DNA from: a bacterium
GTDB lineage: Bacteria; Zhuqueibacterota; Zhuqueibacteria; Zhuqueibacterales; Geothermadaptataceae
Direction: 5' to 3'
DNA length: 64,000 nt
NCBI GenBank assembly: GCA_024275575.1
Contig: JAJRYV010000069.1
Coordinates: forward strand, 52,614 to 116,613
The notes below the pieces were generated by a model that saw nothing but the letters and a program-made list of their open reading frames with translations, was not told the DNA's origin and made no database searches. Every line of letters starts with the position of its first letter. Position 1 is the stretch's first letter. Shown here piece after piece: positions 9,995 to 18,693 of the stretch. Both the position numbers and the translations under genes were made by a program.

Positions 9995-12151
9995 TTAATT
10001 GCCCCCGAGAAATTCCGGCGGTTTTGGCAGCGGCGATCCATTATCACCCGGATTGCCGGGTTTACCGAGATTTTTCGCTGCGATGATAATGCCTGTGCCA
10101 ACGCCGGTCGCCAGCAGCCCGTACAACCCCCACTTGCCAACTTTATACTGCCGCGCCGGTTTCTCTGAAGCGGCTTTACTTTTTTCCTTCTCCGGTGAGT
10201 TTGTGAGAAATTCAGCTTGTGGGAAACCGTCATCATCGTTAACTATTTCGGCCTGCGAGGCTGGACTGTTCTCTTCCGTCAAGGTTTGATGATTTTGTCC
10301 GGCCATAGAATAAGCCGGAAAAATTTCCGTAATACTATCAGCCGATGATTTATTTTTATGTGATTTCTCAGCACCCGTCTGAAGAGGATCCGCGATAGAT
10401 TCATCCGAAGAGAATTCAGTGTTCGGCACGTTATCTTTTCGCGGTGTCACCCGTTCCACCGTCGAGGGCTGCAGGGTCGTCACTGGTTTTATCACTTTAT
10501 AATCTGCCCAGATATCCTCGCCTAAAAAACTTTCCTGCGTTTCATCATCCGTAATCGGGCTATAGGCCGCATCACCGGTCATATTATAATCATCAAAACG
10601 GAAACCCTTTTCGGGGTTTGCAGCACTGTCATCCCAGGCGATTTCAATGAGTTTGACGGGTGCGGGGGAGCTTGCGGGAGATTCTGCTGCCGGGGCGGAT
10701 TCTTCACCTTTCAGAGCGGCTTGCGTTGTTGTTTGAACCGGCGCCGTATTTTTATTCTCCGTCAGGTTCATTTCAGAAGATAAAAAGCCGGTTTCATCCT
10801 TCAGGGTGGTCGCCTGATTTTTTTCCGGCGTATCAATTGCGATCATCTCATCAACTGCATCACTGGAGACCATTTCTTCCGGTGCAGTATTCATGGCGGA
10901 CGAAATAATTGCCGGCACAGTGGCGATTGTTTGCAGGGAATCTAAAAAATCAACACCGTCAAAATCATCGGCATTCATCGAATAATCCACGGTATCGAGT
11001 GTGCCAACCTTCGCAGAAGGCAGCTTTAAAACGGTTTGTTGCGGCGAAATTGAGGGCTTTTTATCCGCCAGGGCCGCTGCATTTTTCTCAGGCTCAACAG
11101 CGTCGGCATTATTTTCCCCGCTCCAGTCGGCAGCGAAGTCGTCCTTGAAATAATCATCATCGGCACCGCTCTCTTCTTCCATTTTAACTGCAGCAAGTTC
11201 GTTTTGATTCTCCCCGACAGCGTCTTTCGCCGCAATAATCAAAACCGGTTCGGCCGGTATGATTTTCTCTTCCGGTATCGGGTCGGGTAAAGTGGTCGGG
11301 GCTGCCGTCTCATTTTCCATAGCATTCCCTGTTTCTTCCGCCACATCCCATGTGATCGAATCGAGATATTCATCTGATTGTGATGGAGTGGTAAATTTTT
11401 TCTTTTTTACAGGTCGTTCGCCCACTGTATTTTTTTTCGGCGGCGCTATTTTGTCACTCATCCTGGCCGATTGTGAAGCGTTCTCTGAATAAACACCTTC
11501 ATAAGTTCCTGAATCCCAGGTTAGCGAATCGATATTTTGTTTGCCGTTCGTTGCTTTTTTCGCCTTGAGATCAGGCGCTTTGGCCACGGAAACTGGCGTC
11601 GATTTGCGTTTTTTTCGTTGCTTCGCTTTTTTCGCTTCTGCCAGGCTGCGGCGGCTCAAGGGCATATCGAGGGAGGTGCGCAAGCCAACGAGTTTGCGGC
11701 CGATATTTTTCATCTGGTCGAGCACAACGTCTAAACCGCCATCGAATTTGTATGCGGCTGAACCGACCAGCTTTTTCGCAGCCACGTCCGCCATGCGGAA
11801 ATCACAGGAAAAATAATCACCGATCTGTTCAATGATACCATAAACGATAAAATCTGCACCAATTTGCCGTCCCTTTTGCAGTGCACAGCGCAAAGATGTG
11901 CAATAATCCGGGCCCTGGTATTGCTGCGCCTGCATCGACAGTGTCTGGATAAAATTTATTTCACCCAGGCGGCGTTCCAGCTCGCTCGTCAGCAACAGGG
12001 CGTCATCAGCGTTGAGATCGCCTTTGGGTTTTATATTGAGAACTGCCAAATTATATATTTTAAAACGAATCGTTGTTGCCTGCAAAATATCAGGCAAAAC
12101 GAGCATTGCCACAAAATTAAGCAACACGAGGATGCTTAGCAGCTTTTTCAT
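9995..12151 (-). CDS. Envelope protein with CsgG/LpoB-like N-terminal domain, long acidic linker and C-terminal membrane helix
   Basis: A 718-residue protein with a signal-like N-terminus (residues 1-25). Residues 28-165 resemble the CsgG/LpoB/DUF2380 fold: a strand NLAVLNIKP, a helix LTSELERRLGE, and GADFIVYGIIEQIGD. Residues about 170-650 are low in complexity and rich in Asp, Glu, Ser, Thr and Pro, with a recurring short motif of the type ITWD or IAWDDS. A glycine-rich hydrophobic stretch (GLYGLLATGVGTGIIIAA, about 677-695) is followed by a Pro/Gly tail. The first gene of a two-gene unit with the secreted protein downstream, it probably anchors or recruits envelope partners. The domain assignment is a fold-level guess. 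Confidence 0.65.
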   Translation of the reverse strand: MKKLLSILVLLNFVAMLVLPDILQATTIRFKIYNLAVLNIKPKGDLNADDALLLTSELERRLGEINFIQTLSMQAQQYQGPDYCTSLRCALQKGRQIGADFIVYGIIEQIGDYFSCDFRMADVAAKKLVGSAAYKFDGGLDVVLDQMKNIGRKLVGLRTSLDMPLSRRSLAEAKKAKQRKKRKSTPVSVAKAPDLKAKKATNGKQNIDSLTWDSGTYEGVYSENASQSARMSDKIAPPKKNTVGERPVKKKKFTTPSQSDEYLDSITWDVAEETGNAMENETAAPTTLPDPIPEEKIIPAEPVLIIAAKDAVGENQNELAAVKMEEESGADDDYFKDDFAADWSGENNADAVEPEKNAAALADKKPSISPQQTVLKLPSAKVGTLDTVDYSMNADDFDGVDFLDSLQTIATVPAIISSAMNTAPEEMVSSDAVDEMIAIDTPEKNQATTLKDETGFLSSEMNLTENKNTAPVQTTTQAALKGEESAPAAESPASSPAPVKLIEIAWDDSAANPEKGFRFDDYNMTGDAAYSPITDDETQESFLGEDIWADYKVIKPVTTLQPSTVERVTPRKDNVPNTEFSSDESIADPLQTGAEKSHKNKSSADSITEIFPAYSMAGQNHQTLTEENSPASQAEIVNDDDGFPQAEFLTNSPEKEKSKAASEKPARQYKVGKWGLYGLLATGVGTGIIIAAKNLGKPGNPGDNGSPLPKPPEFLGGN

Positions 12152-12414
12152 GGGATATCCTGATTGTTATATTTATTTGAGTGGCCGGGTTGAAATGAAT
12201 TGGCGTAAGCGGAGAACGGGCAACTACGGTGCCACAACAAAATGACGGTTCCTGCAATTTCTAAAACTCAGTCCCGCACAAAACTATTTGCCGGTTCTAA
12301 TTTCGGATTCTTTTCCGGCGAGGGCCTCCCTGCTTTTAAAACAAGTTTAAACTGAAAACACATAACTGTATAAAAAAACGCGACCTGTAACAGTTCAAAA
12401 ACTCATTTCCCCGG

Positions 12415-12448
12415 CAGGTGACAAATGCCTCATGTGAATTATCACCTG
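12415..12448. repeat. Short inverted repeat CAGGTGA / TCACCTG
   Basis: Seven-base arms at 12415-12421 and 12442-12448 are separated by 20 bases. They lie in the 795-base gene-free stretch 12152-12946 between divergent genes. No T-tract follows, so an operator site or a chance match is as likely as a terminator. The rest of that stretch holds the element at 12629-12710, a promoter at 12773-12801 and no convincing gene. Confidence 0.25.
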
Positions 12449-12628
12449 ATTTATATTATTGAATAATGTGCAATTTCTTATTTGTAGAATGAATCCCTGA
12501 AACAGCGGTGATTTGTTGGTTCGGGCTCAAATATTTTCTCCGCCCTTGTCGTTTTGTGAGACAATGCCAGCAAGTGAAACATCCGGTCTTTTCAGATCTG
12601 ACCAATAAACAGAAAAACCTATAATCTC

Positions 12629-12710
12629 TTCTCACACAAAGCCTCGAAAACGATGAGATACGCACAGAAAGGCTGGCATCTCTTTACGTGCTTTGCGGTT
12701 TTGTGTGAAA
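12629..12710. repeat. Small intergenic element with imperfect terminal inverted repeats
   Basis: The ends read TCTCACACAAAGCC (12630-12643) and GGTTTTGTGTGAAA (12697-12710), matching as inverted repeats at 12 of 14 positions around about 53 bases of unrelated sequence. The inner right part (CTTTACGTGCTTTGCGG) has the look of a degenerate, often repeated intergenic sequence. It encodes nothing recognisable. Confidence 0.35.
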
Positions 12711-12772
12711 TAAATGATTTTAAATCGATGATAAACTAAAAAACGGAGGACTCAACAGGAAATGAATTTATC

Positions 12773-12801
12773 TTGACAAATCAGCGTATGCTGGCTATAT
12801 T
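12773..12801 (+). promoter_or_regulatory. Sigma-70-type promoter for the flippase-like gene at 12947
   Basis: A perfect -35 hexamer TTGACA (12773-12778) and a -10 TATATT (12796-12801) are separated by exactly 17 bases. They lie about 145 bases before the ATG at 12947 on the same strand, leaving an untranslated leader of about 140 bases with no recognised riboswitch. Confidence 0.7.
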
Positions 12802-12946
12802 CCAAATTCTTTTATCAGCGATGAAGATTATGCTGAAAGTTTATATGCGCACCCGTGAGAATGCAGGTATCTATGCAATACCCTGATATTCTACCCACAG
12901 TCGTCTGCACACTTTTGGTCAAAAAATAAACGAAAACCAGCCTATT

Positions 12947-13990
12947 ATGAAAAAAAAGTTGTCCCTCGGCATCGCGATTAGCGCTTTGTTCCTCTACCTT
13001 GCCTTCAAATCCGTTGATTTTGATCAGATGATTATAACCCTACAGCACGCAAAATACTGGTGGCTGGTTCCGGGACTCATGTTCATGTTTTTAAGCCTGA
13101 TTATTCGTGCCTATCGCTGGAAGCTCTTTATGAATCCGATTAAAGTCGTACCGATTAAAAAACTGTTTTCTGCGATGATGATCGGTTACATGGCCAATAA
13201 TGTATTTCCTTTACGCCTGGGTGAATTCATGCGTGCTTTCGCCATCGGCCGCTCGGCAAATATATCCAAAGCCAGTTCTTTTGCCACGATCCTTGTCGAA
13301 CGTATCATCGATGTATTATCGCTTCTCGTGATTTTCGGTGTGACTGTGCTGTTCCACGATTTTCCCGACAATATTGAACGCGCTGGATTTATCATTTTTA
13401 TCGGCGCCGTCACACTCATCGTATTTATCATTCTGCTCCTGCAAAAAACGCGGCAGACCATGCGCTTTGTCTGGTGGCTTTCCAGCCCTTTGCCGCATAA
13501 AATTAAAAAAACGATTTACAGCATAATGCGTTCTTTCCTGCGCGGTTTCGAAGTGTTGCGAAATTCTGATCATTACGGCACCATTCTGGTGCAGAGTATT
13601 CTGCTTTGGCTGCTCTATGCCGGCATGGTCTATGTGACATTTTTCGTTTTCGATCTCGAACCTGCCGGTGCTTCGATCATGATCGCCAGCCTGGTTCTAC
13701 TGGTCATGGTGAGCATTGGCATTATGATTCCGGCGTCGCCCGGTTTTGTGGGCACCTACCATTATTTTTGCGTGCAAGGGCTGGCGCTTTTCGGCATCAA
13801 CGCCAACGATGCTTCGGGTTTTGCCATCATTTTACATTTATCGAATTATATTCCGATGACCCTGGCCGGGCTGATATATTTTTGGAAAGAAAATCTGCAT
13901 TTTAAAGATGCATTAGCAGTGAAAGAATCGCCTGCTGCCGCAGAAGCCATCGAACAGGAACTCGAGGAACTGCAATCGCAGCATCACTAA
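12947..13990 (+). CDS. Lysylphosphatidylglycerol synthase transmembrane/flippase-like membrane protein
   Basis: A 347-residue integral membrane protein with eight or so hydrophobic helices. It matches the UPF0104/AglD-MprF transmembrane family: an early LAFKSVDF segment, RAYRWKLFM, then GYMANNVFPLRLGEFMRAF and the VERIIDVLSL segment are typical of it. Family members flip or synthesise lipid-linked compounds. This one lacks the cytosolic aminoacyl-transferase domain of MprF, so a flippase or lipid-transport role is more likely than lysyl-PG synthesis. It is probably transcribed alone from the promoter at 12773. The C-terminal 30 residues are Glu- and Ala-rich and soluble. Confidence 0.85.
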   Translation: MKKKLSLGIAISALFLYLAFKSVDFDQMIITLQHAKYWWLVPGLMFMFLSLIIRAYRWKLFMNPIKVVPIKKLFSAMMIGYMANNVFPLRLGEFMRAFAIGRSANISKASSFATILVERIIDVLSLLVIFGVTVLFHDFPDNIERAGFIIFIGAVTLIVFIILLLQKTRQTMRFVWWLSSPLPHKIKKTIYSIMRSFLRGFEVLRNSDHYGTILVQSILLWLLYAGMVYVTFFVFDLEPAGASIMIASLVLLVMVSIGIMIPASPGFVGTYHYFCVQGLALFGINANDASGFAIILHLSNYIPMTLAGLIYFWKENLHFKDALAVKESPAAAEAIEQELEELQSQHH

Positions 13991-14118
13991 TGCATCCATA
14001 CCGGATTTATCTCCAGGCTGCCCCTTTAATTAACCCAGTGCAGATCAATATCTCATTTCATCAGGTTTGAATCGTATCCACACATAATTGAATAAAGATA
14101 AAAATACCAGGGCGTCAT

Positions 14119-14147
14119 TTGACATTGCCTCAATAATTTTCTATATT
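14119..14147 (+). promoter_or_regulatory. Sigma-70-type promoter upstream of the 14426-19449 gene set
   Basis: TTGACA (14119-14124) and TATATT (14142-14147) are separated by 17 bases, with the same hexamers and spacing as the promoter at 12773. The first gene starts 280 bases further on, and the repeat-hairpin element at 14165-14260 would lie in the leader. The 435-base gap 13991-14425 holds no convincing gene. Confidence 0.6.
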
Positions 14148-14164
14148 TACCCGCATTTAAAAGT

Positions 14165-14260
14165 GACTGTTTGGCAAACTATCCGCTATTGCGGTCTTAA
14201 CCTTAAAGTAACTGAAAATGTAGTGCAAGCATCCTGCCTGTTTATTTTTCGGCAGGCAAG
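14165..14260. repeat. Intergenic repeat copy A followed by a hairpin
   Basis: Bases 14165-14214 resemble bases 22024-22075, sharing ACTGTT near the left, CCGC in the middle and an AAAGTAACTG right end. A hairpin follows, with stem CCTGCC (14233-14238) and GGCAGG (14251-14256) around a 12-base loop. The copy at 22 kb also has a hairpin directly after it, but with a different sequence. I judged the similarity by eye at roughly 70 percent with a two-base gap. Confidence 0.4.
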
Positions 14261-14425
14261 TTGTCTACGCTACATGGCAGCGCTTTTTCAAGTTGCTTAA
14301 AAGCCTGACAAATTTTTAGTATAGCCGCGAAAACATGCTCGCTGAGCAGCGTATTCAGTGAGACACTATCGCTCGGTATTGAGAGAGAGGCTAAACAATT
14401 ACATTTAAAACACAATAACGGAACG

Positions 14426-14878
14426 ATGAATAATCCCCAAGAAGCGATCTATCTTTTTGTCTACGGAACATTCCTGCAAGGCATGCCACACGGCAAATTT
14501 TTGAATAGCGGCGGCAGAGCCGATTTTATCAGCAAAGCGACGCTTGCCGCTACGATGTTCGATGCCGGCGGATATCCGGCCATAATTTTAGACGGGCAAA
14601 ATGGCGCCACCACAAGTAGCGAGATTGTTGGTGAAATCTACTGCATCGAGGAACCCTGGACCGTACTTTCAACAATCGATATAATCAAGGGTTGCAACCC
14701 GGCCCTGCCGGAAAGCAGTCTGTTTCAGCGGGTTGCTTGCAAGGCACGAAACGGCGATGAGGCATGGAAGGTGCAGGTTTATACCTACAACCAGAGTATC
14801 GAAGGATTACCGCGAATTGCATCAGGTTCCTATCTGGCCTATTTGCAAGAAAAAAACACAGGGGGGACGCGTGCGTGA
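14426..14878 (+). CDS. Gamma-glutamylcyclotransferase-like (AIG2) protein
   Basis: A 150-residue protein with the AIG2/GGCT signature: FVYGTFLQGMPHGKFL at residues 11-26, then FDAGGYPAIILD and a GEIYCIE strand. In this fold YGT(L/F) binds the gamma-glutamyl substrate, and a glutamate in a later D-x-x-E-G motif is catalytic. Here the matching stretch reads IDIIKG (84-89), with lysine 88 where the glutamate is expected, so activity may be lost or changed. Its end overlaps the next gene by eight bases. It is first in a compact set with a lipoprotein, two Omp85 proteins and rsmE, a context that gives no obvious link to glutathione. Confidence 0.72.
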   Translation: MNNPQEAIYLFVYGTFLQGMPHGKFLNSGGRADFISKATLAATMFDAGGYPAIILDGQNGATTSSEIVGEIYCIEEPWTVLSTIDIIKGCNPALPESSLFQRVACKARNGDEAWKVQVYTYNQSIEGLPRIASGSYLAYLQEKNTGGTRA

Positions 14879-15947
14879 AATTTCACGATTGATACTTCTG
14901 TTTTCCGCATTGTTGATTTTTGCCTCCTGCCGGAAAACAGTTCCCAATAAACAGCAGGCTCGTATCCAAAACGCAGAAAAGTTCACCGATATTTTTCGAT
15001 TGGAAAAAAGCATCCGTTTGCATTTTCCCGGCGCCCTACGCGTTGAAAATATCGTTGACGTTTTACTTTTGCCCAACCGGAAATTATGCATCCTCACCAG
15101 TGGTAGTACAGCTGCAGCTCTTTTTTTCGATCTGGAAGGCCGGTTTTTGAAAAAACTGCATCCCGGCGGCAAGTTTATTAAAAACTTCGGCCAACCCTGG
15201 CAGATCGAACTCGATCCGGACAACAGCTTGAATATTCTGGATTTGCGCCGACATAAAATCTTCATCTTTGACAGCGAAGGCAGCTACCTCGGGCAACGCA
15301 ATGCGCCGGCGGCAGCTTCCTCTTTTCGTATCTCTAAAGCCAATCAGTTTTATTTCAATTTGCCTGTTGCTACCGAGGAAACCACGATATTAGCACTCTA
15401 TAAAAACGGCAGGCCAAGCCGCAGTTTTTCTCTGATGCCGGCAACCGTGCAGGAAGTTTTATCATATAAAACCATCATCCCCAAACGCCCCTTGCTTACT
15501 TTCGACCATGAAAACAACATATTCCAGGCTTTTCCCGTTGCAGGCACAATTTATAAATTCGGCGCCGATTATCATTACAAAGGTTCTTTCGGGCACCCGC
15601 TGCAGCGTTACCGCGCGCCGGATATTGCCGCCTGGCGTCAGGCAGCGAGAAGCAACACAGGCAACTTCCAAACTGTTTTAAGTCAGACAACGCTGTTTTC
15701 CGGGTTGCACAATCCGGCGCTGAAAATCCTGATGGCGGAATTTATGAATATCGCCGACAGGCAGCCGCGTTTTCTGGCATTTTTTACCACCGACGGCGAA
15801 TTTCTCAATGGTGATATACTATACGATCGGGACAGGCACGGCACAATTTTGCGGGCAGATAACGAACGGCTTTTTACCTGCCGGGCAGAAAAGAAAGGAA
15901 CGCTTGCAAATTTCACTTTGAATGTCTATTTAATCCCTCGAAACTGA
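14871..15947 (+). CDS. Lipoprotein with a probable six-bladed beta-propeller
   Basis: I chose the GTG at 14871, just after a run of G (14861-14866) that can serve as ribosome site; it overlaps the previous gene by eight bases. This start gives a lipoprotein signal peptide ending in LIFAS with the acylated cysteine at residue 20. The 358-residue product has repeating strands with D-x-E-G turns (FFDLEGRFLKKL, IFIFDSEGSYLG, FFTTDGEFLNG), the look of an NHL or 6-bladed propeller. Such lipoproteins are common in FCB genomes and have no assigned function. Upstream of two outer-membrane barrel genes, it may be a periplasmic or surface partner of them. Confidence 0.7.
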   Translation: MREISRLILLFSALLIFASCRKTVPNKQQARIQNAEKFTDIFRLEKSIRLHFPGALRVENIVDVLLLPNRKLCILTSGSTAAALFFDLEGRFLKKLHPGGKFIKNFGQPWQIELDPDNSLNILDLRRHKIFIFDSEGSYLGQRNAPAAASSFRISKANQFYFNLPVATEETTILALYKNGRPSRSFSLMPATVQEVLSYKTIIPKRPLLTFDHENNIFQAFPVAGTIYKFGADYHYKGSFGHPLQRYRAPDIAAWRQAARSNTGNFQTVLSQTTLFSGLHNPALKILMAEFMNIADRQPRFLAFFTTDGEFLNGDILYDRDRHGTILRADNERLFTCRAEKKGTLANFTLNVYLIPRN

Positions 15948-15989
15948 ATGATTTTTTCAATTCATTTTAACGTAAAATGGAGAGAACTC

Positions 15990-17231
15990 TTGAGAAAAAA
16001 AATATTCGGACTGATCATTTGTAGCATTTTGCCCGTTTCCCTGATGGCGCAATTCAAGTTCGAGCGTAAAAATGACAGCTTTGCTTTCGAACCGGCAAAA
16101 AAAATATCCTTTTACAGCAAAACGCGGTTCAATCGTGTCGAGGGCCTCAGTCTGCACGCCGGTCTCAAATTTCAACCTTTAAAAAATGATCTCATTTTTA
16201 AATCCGAACTCTGGTACGGCGCCAGCATCACAGCAAAGGAAGCACTTCGCTATCAATTCAGCGTCGAAAAAGATATCAATATTCCCAGCCGGCTGGCCGT
16301 CGGCGTCCGTTTTTTCGATAAAATTGCCAGCGCCGACGACTGGGTCAACACCGATTATGAAAACAGTCTCGCCGGCCTTTTTGCCCATCGCGATTACCGC
16401 GACTGGTTCGGCAAAAAAGGATTTCTGGGTTATCTCGATTTGCGCATCGGCGAAACGCATACGCTGCGAACAGAGGTTTCAAGAATCGACTACGAAATTC
16501 TCAATATCCTTCCCAATGCCGACTGGAGTCTGTTTTCCTTTGCTCATGATCGCAAGTTTGCGCCGAATTCCATGCGCCACCCGTTTCTCAATTTTGCAGA
16601 AGGTGCGGAAACCACTTTCCGTCTGCTCGGCGTTTTCGACAAACGCGATAACCCGGTTTTCCCAACTTCCGGCTGGTTATTCGAGGGTATTTTCGAAAAA
16701 ACCAGTGGCGACTTTAAGACCAAAGGACTGTTCGCCACCCTGAAGTATTTTCGTCCCCTTTTTGGCAATCAACGCCTGCAGGCGAAAATTATGCTCGGCA
16801 GCCGCACCGACGCGACCGCTGCGCAGCATTTGATGGGTCTCGGCGGCCCCGGCAGCTTGCGCGGGTTCGAACCGAAAGAATTTTTTGGTGATCGCCTGTT
16901 GCACGGCGCGGTCAATTACTATTTCGGCGGTGCGGTACTGCAAAACCTGCCGCTGGGTTTTATTCCATTCTGGGATACTTTTTCTCTCGGTTTATTCACC
17001 GATATGGGCAATGCCTGGTTTGCCGGCGGCCCGGCCTATCCCAGCCAGCTTCCGGCCAACGGAAATTCGTACGGCCTGCTCGATTTCTCCAAATTCTCCA
17101 CTGACGCGGTGCATGTTTCTCCCGGTATCTCTCTGCTCATCGCGGAGGGCCTGATACGGGTTGATTTCGCAAAACAGACGGACGGCCGCGGAGGGTGGCA
17201 AATCTATTTTCATTTATTAGATAAATTTTAA
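15990..17231 (+). CDS. Omp85-family outer-membrane barrel without POTRA domains
   Basis: A barrel of the BamA/TamA/FhaC superfamily. The diagnostic L6-loop region reads GLGGPGSLRGF around residues 282-292, where BamA has VRGF/Y. It is followed by strands typical of the surface-antigen (Bac_surface_Ag) domain, ending VDFAKQTD...FHLLDKF. I chose TTG at 15990, since GGAGAG (15979-15984) lies five bases upstream and the product (413 residues) begins directly with a signal peptide ending SLMAQ. An ATG at 15948 has no ribosome site. No POTRA domain precedes the barrel, unlike the next gene. It may translocate or insert a dedicated substrate; which one is unknown. Confidence 0.75.
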   Translation: MRKKIFGLIICSILPVSLMAQFKFERKNDSFAFEPAKKISFYSKTRFNRVEGLSLHAGLKFQPLKNDLIFKSELWYGASITAKEALRYQFSVEKDINIPSRLAVGVRFFDKIASADDWVNTDYENSLAGLFAHRDYRDWFGKKGFLGYLDLRIGETHTLRTEVSRIDYEILNILPNADWSLFSFAHDRKFAPNSMRHPFLNFAEGAETTFRLLGVFDKRDNPVFPTSGWLFEGIFEKTSGDFKTKGLFATLKYFRPLFGNQRLQAKIMLGSRTDATAAQHLMGLGGPGSLRGFEPKEFFGDRLLHGAVNYYFGGAVLQNLPLGFIPFWDTFSLGLFTDMGNAWFAGGPAYPSQLPANGNSYGLLDFSKFSTDAVHVSPGISLLIAEGLIRVDFAKQTDGRGGWQIYFHLLDKF

Positions 17232-17244
17232 CCCGAAATTCTGT

Positions 17245-18690
17245 ATGCGATTTATAAAAATTAATACGATGATAAAATTTTTCCACTTGCAACCCGGTCG
17301 TCCATTAAAGCCGCTTTTTCTACTGGCGATCACCCTGTTTCTCTACATCATCTCCACTGAAAAAACAGCAGCGCAAAACCAGGCAATGCAAGCCAATCAG
17401 GAAAAATATCACATCATCGACATCATCATTTCCGGCAATAAAAAGACAAAACCCGCAGTCATTCTGCGAGAAATGCGCACTCAGATCGGTGACACAGTAT
17501 CGAGCGCGGAATTGCAATACGACGCCGGGCGTATCGAAAGCCTCAGGCTCTTCACCCGGGTCGATTTTTCTTTGGAAGAAAGGGGAAACGGGCATGTGCT
17601 GCACATCGTTGTGACGGAGCAATGGTACCTGTTTCCCTTCCCGATTTTCTTTTTTAATGACCGTGACTACAAATGGAAAAAAGCCTCCTACGGTATGAGT
17701 CTGTTGCACACCAACTTTCGCGGCAATGCTGAAATGCTGGCCATCGCCGGCTGGCTTGGTTACAACCCCGGTGTCCATCTCACTTACACCATTCCAGCGA
17801 TCAATGGGGACAGGCGCTATTTTCTCAGTGCCCAGTTTTTTCAATTCCGCATTCGCAGCAAAAGCCTCGAAATTCTCAATCAGAAAAGTGATGAAAAGCA
17901 AATCGGCGGTTCGCTTACTTTTGGCGTGCGTCCGAACCTTATCAACTCATTCCAGGTCACACTGGGTTATTCACGTATCAATTACAAGCCGCCGGCAGCC
18001 GATTTCACCCTCAATCCTGCCGGCCGTGATCATCTGCCGCGCCTTGGTTTTAGCTATGTCCGCGATACCCGCGACTTGCAGTGGTATCCCTCGCAAGGTT
18101 CGCTACTGAGTCTGACTTATCAAAAAACCGGTTTTTGGAACGACACCTACATCGATTTCCGCCATCTTGTTTTTGATCTGCGGCATTACCGTTCGCTCTA
18201 TAAAGAAATCATTCTCGCCGGGCGATTTTTAAGTTCGCTCAGCGAAGGAGCGCTACCGGTTTATAACCGGGCATTTTTTGGTTACACAACGCGCATCCGC
18301 GGCAGATACGATGAACGCTACGAAAGTGAAAATCTGGCCCTGGCTTCCGTGGAACTGCGTTTCCCCATTTTACCCGTACGGTACATTCAAATTGAGGAGG
18401 CCCCGCTGGGCAGTTATGGGAAAAATCTGAAATTCGGCATCACCGGTTCGCTGTTTATCGATTTCGGTTCGCTGTGGGTACAACGGCAAAATATCGGACG
18501 CTACAAGTCAGGTGAACTAACGCTTTCCAGTGGTGATTTCGGTATCCAAAGCCGGCCGAAAAAATGGCTGCGCGGTTTCGGCGCCGGTCTGAGTTTCCAC
18601 CTGCCCTACATACAACTGGCCCGCCTCGAGCTGGGTCTCGATGACGATTTAAATCACGAATTCATTTTTGATGCGCAAGTCTCCTTTTAA
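17245..18690 (+). CDS. BamA/TamA-like Omp85 protein with a single POTRA domain
   Basis: A 481-residue outer-membrane protein. After a signal segment (ending TEKTAAQ) there is one POTRA domain at about residues 55-128: IIDIIISGNKKTKPAVILREM and ESLRLFTRVDFSLEE are classic. An Omp85 barrel follows, with RIRGRYDERY (about 350) at the conserved L6 position, and a final strand ending in Phe (FDAQVSF). BamA proper has five POTRAs, so this is a smaller relative. It lies 13 bases after the POTRA-less barrel and three bases before rsmE. The start may be the ATG at 17269; neither ATG has a strong ribosome site. Confidence 0.82.
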   Translation: MRFIKINTMIKFFHLQPGRPLKPLFLLAITLFLYIISTEKTAAQNQAMQANQEKYHIIDIIISGNKKTKPAVILREMRTQIGDTVSSAELQYDAGRIESLRLFTRVDFSLEERGNGHVLHIVVTEQWYLFPFPIFFFNDRDYKWKKASYGMSLLHTNFRGNAEMLAIAGWLGYNPGVHLTYTIPAINGDRRYFLSAQFFQFRIRSKSLEILNQKSDEKQIGGSLTFGVRPNLINSFQVTLGYSRINYKPPAADFTLNPAGRDHLPRLGFSYVRDTRDLQWYPSQGSLLSLTYQKTGFWNDTYIDFRHLVFDLRHYRSLYKEIILAGRFLSSLSEGALPVYNRAFFGYTTRIRGRYDERYESENLALASVELRFPILPVRYIQIEEAPLGSYGKNLKFGITGSLFIDFGSLWVQRQNIGRYKSGELTLSSGDFGIQSRPKKWLRGFGAGLSFHLPYIQLARLELGLDDDLNHEFIFDAQVSF

Positions 18691-18693
18691 AAA

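Noticed and set aside
12456..12665. 69-residue minus-strand frame
   Set aside because: Cysteine- and arginine-rich with no domain and no ribosome site, and it covers part of the repeat element at 12629.
14088..14300. 70-residue plus-strand frame
   Set aside because: It covers the promoter at 14119 and the repeat-hairpin, and has no ribosome site; chance frame.
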